A stretch of 64,000 nt of DNA from Cellulomonas chitinilytica (GTDB lineage Bacteria; Actinomycetota; Actinomycetes; Actinomycetales; Cellulomonadaceae), in contig NZ_BONK01000001.1 of assembly GCF_016862675.1 (NCBI RefSeq), forward strand, positions 124,001 to 188,000, in the 5' to 3' direction. Of the stretch, positions 61,549 through 64,000 are shown one piece after another. Numbering within the stretch: the first letter of the stretch is position 1; each line of letters opens with the position of its first letter. The translations under genes and the position numbers were made by a program. The notes under the pieces are model-generated. The model did no database searches and was not told the DNA's origin. It saw only the letters and a program-made list of their open reading frames with translations.

Positions 61549-62696
61549 TGGCCGCGCCCGTCGCGCTGCCGTTCGCCCGGTCCGAGCGGTCCACGGTCGG
61601 GATCGAGTGGGAGGTCGCGCTCGTCGACGCGGACTCCGGCGACCTGCGGCAGGCCGCCGAGGCCGTGCTCGCGGCCGTCCGGCCCGAGGACGGCACCGAC
61701 AACCCGCACATCAAGCAGGAGCTCCTGCTCAACACCGTGGAGATCTCGTCGGGCAAGTGCCGGACCGTCGGCGAGGCCGGTGCGGACCTGCAGCGCTCGC
61801 TCGACGAGGTGCGCGCCGCCGCGGCGCCGCTGCGCATCGACCTCATGGGCGGCGGCACGCACCCGTTCGCCAACTGGGCGCAGCAGAAGGTCACCGACAA
61901 GGAGCGGTACGCGACGCTCATCGACCGCACCCAGTGGTGGGGCCGGCAGATGCTCATCTACGGCGTGCACGTGCACGTCGGCATCGAGGACCGGGCGAAG
62001 GTGCTGCCGCTGAGCCGCGCGATGCTCACGGTGTTCGCGCACATCCAGTCGCTGTCGGCGTCGTCGCCGTTCTGGGCCGCGAAGGACACCGGGTACGCGT
62101 CGAACCGGGCCCTGCTGTTCCAGCAGCTGCCGACCGCGGGCCTGCCGTTCGCGTTCGAGCAGTGGGAGCAGCTCGAGCAGTACGTCGGCGACATGCTGCA
62201 CACCGGCGTCATCGACCAGTTCGACGAGGTCCGGTGGGACGTCCGGCCGTCGCCGCGGTTCGGCACGCTCGAGATGCGGATCGCGGACGGCGCCGCGAAC
62301 CTGCTCGAGGTCACGGCGATCTCGGCGCTCACGCACTGCTGGGTCGAGCACTTCTCCTCGATGCTCGACCGCGGCGAGACCCTGCCCACGCTGCCGCCCT
62401 GGTTCACGCAGGAGAACAAGTGGCGCTCGGCGCGGTACGGCATGGACGCGATCATCATCACGAACGCCGCCGGCGACGAGGAGCTCGTCACCGACTCGGT
62501 GGGTCGCTGGCTCGTCGAGCTGGCACCCGTCGCGGAACGGCTCGGGTGCAGCGCCGAGCTCGAGCAGGTGCGTGTCATCCTGCGTCGGGGCGCGTCCTAC
62601 CAGCGGCAGCGGGCCGTCGCCCGGCGCAACGCGGGCGAGCTCGACTCCGTCGTGCGCTCGCTCGTCGCCGAGATGAAGGCGGGCCGGCCGCTGTGA
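61548..62696 (+). CDS. glutamate-cysteine ligase family (GCS2, YbdK-type) carboxylate-amine ligase
   Basis: The 382-residue protein is a GCS2-type enzyme: GIEWEVALVDADSGDL near the start, EISSGKCRTVGEAGADL, GGGTHPFANW, YGVHVHVGIEDRAKVLP, and RFGTLEMRIADG. The ATP and Mg ligands of the family (Glu and His in these motifs) are present. Actinobacteria use mycothiol rather than glutathione, so whether it joins glutamate to cysteine is uncertain; weak ligase activity is known for YbdK. The ATG overlaps the methyltransferase stop (TGATG). Confidence 0.9.
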   Translation: MAAPVALPFARSERSTVGIEWEVALVDADSGDLRQAAEAVLAAVRPEDGTDNPHIKQELLLNTVEISSGKCRTVGEAGADLQRSLDEVRAAAAPLRIDLMGGGTHPFANWAQQKVTDKERYATLIDRTQWWGRQMLIYGVHVHVGIEDRAKVLPLSRAMLTVFAHIQSLSASSPFWAAKDTGYASNRALLFQQLPTAGLPFAFEQWEQLEQYVGDMLHTGVIDQFDEVRWDVRPSPRFGTLEMRIADGAANLLEVTAISALTHCWVEHFSSMLDRGETLPTLPPWFTQENKWRSARYGMDAIIITNAAGDEELVTDSVGRWLVELAPVAERLGCSAELEQVRVILRRGASYQRQRAVARRNAGELDSVVRSLVAEMKAGRPL

Positions 62697-62721
62697 CCCT
62701 GCCCGACCGCGCGCGGCCGCG

Positions 62722-64000
62722 TCAGGGCACCGACGACGCCGTCAGGTCGTCCCACCGGACGGTCACCGCGCCGGTCGTCGTGGCACCGGACAGGTAGGTC
62801 GTCACCCGGACGCCGCCCGCCGCCTGGAGGGCTGCCGTCGAGTCCGTCGCGGTGTACTGCCACGCTGCGGGCTCGCTCGTGCCGTCGAGCCACGCGCGTG
62901 CCCGCAGCGTCGTCGGCCCGGTCCCGACGGCCTGCGTGCGCACGTGCAGCACGGCCCCCGGCGTCAGCGTCACGCCGGGCAGCGTCCCGCCCGCGAGCGC
63001 GGTGCCGCTGCGCACCAGGTGCAGCTGCACTCCCCCGCCGGCGAGCACCTTGATCCGCGCGGCGTAGTCCGCGGACCCGACGACCCGGCCGGACACCGCC
63101 GCGTACAGGGTGTTGTCCGGCACGGCGGACAGCGAGACGGTGGCCTGCGCGTCCGTCGAGGTGGACGACACCCCGGCCAGGGTGCCGGTGAGCGTCGCGC
63201 CCGGTGCGACCTGCAGGACACCCGCCCCGCCGGCGACCGAGAACGCGGCGGTGCCGCCGCCGAGGGTCCACGTGCCGCCGGTGTCCGCCGGGCCCCAGCT
63301 CCGGGTCGCCGTGCGGGAGAACGTGTCGGCGGCGAGCACGTTCGTCGGGGGCGGCGCGGTGACGGTGACGGTGCGGGTCGCGGTCCCGGTGGCGCCGTCG
63401 TCGTCCGTCACCGTCAGCGTGACCGTGTACGTGCCGGCCGCCGCATAGGCGTGGGTCGCGGTGGTGCCGGTCGCCGTGCCGCCGTCGCCGAACGTCCACG
63501 ACCGCGCCACGACGGTGCCGTCGGGGTCGGCGGACCCGGTGGAGTCGACCGCGACCGACAGGCCGGTGGCGGTCGCGGTGAGCGTCGCCACGGGCGGCTG
63601 GTTCACGGGGGGCGGCGGGGGTGCCGACCCGATCGTCGTGGCCAGGACGTCGTCGTAGGAGGCCGTGACCGCGCCGCCCGTCGTGCCGCCGCTGACGTAC
63701 GTGGAGATCCGGACGCCGCCCGGGACCTGCAGCGCGGCCGTGGCGTCCGTGGCGGTGGCGAACCAGGTCGTGGGCTCGGGAGCGCCGTCGGGCCAGGCGC
63801 GCACCCGGACGGCCGTTGGCGCGGTGCCCTGCACCTGGACCCGGACGTGCAGCCGCTGCCCTCCCGTCAGGACGAGCCCGGGCAGCGTGCCGCCCGCGAG
63901 CACGGTGCCGGACCGCTCGGCGTGCAGCTGGACGGCGCCGCCGGGAAGCACCTTGAGCCGCGCCCCGTACTCCGTCGAGCCGACGAGCCGGCCCGCGACC
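62722..64000 (-). CDS. secreted PKD-domain protein with duplicated beta domain, N-terminus outside window
   Basis: The frame is open to the end of the window, so the start lies beyond 64000. Of the visible 425 residues, a central PKD domain (bases about 63370-63600; RSWTFGDGGTATGTTATHAYAAAG) sits between two copies of the same beta-rich domain. The copies share KVLxGGxVQLHxxRSGTxLAGGTLPG, xAWxDGxxEPxxW and AALQxxGGVRxxTYxSGxTTxGAV. The C-terminus ends after the second copy without an LPXTG anchor. It looks like a Thr/Ala-rich exported protein, perhaps part of a large carbohydrate-active enzyme or adhesin. The catalytic part, if any, is not visible. Confidence 0.8.
   Translation of the reverse strand, partial: VAGRLVGSTEYGARLKVLPGGAVQLHAERSGTVLAGGTLPGLVLTGGQRLHVRVQVQGTAPTAVRVRAWPDGAPEPTTWFATATDATAALQVPGGVRISTYVSGGTTGGAVTASYDDVLATTIGSAPPPPPVNQPPVATLTATATGLSVAVDSTGSADPDGTVVARSWTFGDGGTATGTTATHAYAAAGTYTVTLTVTDDDGATGTATRTVTVTAPPPTNVLAADTFSRTATRSWGPADTGGTWTLGGGTAAFSVAGGAGVLQVAPGATLTGTLAGVSSTSTDAQATVSLSAVPDNTLYAAVSGRVVGSADYAARIKVLAGGGVQLHLVRSGTALAGGTLPGVTLTPGAVLHVRTQAVGTGPTTLRARAWLDGTSEPAAWQYTATDSTAALQAAGGVRVTTYLSGATTTGAVTVRWDDLTASSVP

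Overview
The window is very GC-rich (almost every codon ends in G or C) and looks like an actinobacterial chromosome. Marker genes are a WhiD/WhiB3-type WhiB protein, a BldM-like regulator, GuaB3, a lone groES behind CIRCE operators, and a Tad pilus locus. Gene content (Tad pili, Xfp-Pta-AckA, cydAB, PKD-type secreted protein) suggests a Cellulomonas-like, facultatively anaerobic member of the Micrococcales. The genus is an inference; no rRNA is present.

Layout. 1-2501: the end of a PspC/LiaF-like membrane protein, an acidic membrane protein and a small membrane protein of a family often mislabelled LigA. 2663-4266: a GT4 glycosyltransferase and a DUF3817 membrane protein. 4367-6843: a lipoprotein and a 617-residue membrane protein that carries an internal prepilin-type motif. 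6990-9060: guaA and a DUF192 gene. 9269-20811: a Tad/Flp pilus locus on the minus strand, in at least three transcription units: (a) zinc-ribbon protein, CpaB, TadZ-TadE fusion, TadE, TadA, TadB, TadC, histidine kinase, response regulator; (b) flp pilin with its own terminator; (c) OmpA-like protein, lipoprotein, TadG-like protein. No prepilin peptidase is present. 21417-24958: a heterodimeric ABC exporter whose two ATPase domains are degenerate in complementary ways. 24960-27810: arfB, DUF952, XRE plus DUF2975, SURF1. 28110-34037: phosphoketolase, Pta and AckA, giving a sugar-phosphate to acetate route with ATP yield. 34075-35079: an aldose-1-epimerase-like gene. 35203-43216: a co-directional run cydA, cydB, SDR, GMC oxidoreductase, GH15, NDH-2, followed by a MalT-like regulator. 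45523-47154: an aldehyde dehydrogenase. 47311-53032: a compact fructose PTS operon fruR-fruK-IIA-IIBC-HPr-EI. 53388-61548: the conserved actinobacterial block guaB3, exonuclease, guaB, bldM-like, MerR-like, whiD-like, groES, methyltransferase. 61548-62696: a GCS2-type carboxylate-amine ligase. 62722-64000: the C-terminal part of a secreted PKD protein.

The central part combines fermentative ATP production (Xfp-Pta-AckA) with a high-affinity oxidase, an NDH-2 and dehydrogenases, which fits growth on sugars at low oxygen, fed by the fructose PTS. The most unusual items are the TadZ-TadE fusion with an in-frame internal start, a second protein in which a prepilin motif is appended to a polytopic membrane domain, the complementary degenerate ABC pair, and a recurrent leaderless start geometry (TAnnnT, 6-8 nt, start codon) upstream of at least six genes, including guaA, guaB and guaB3.
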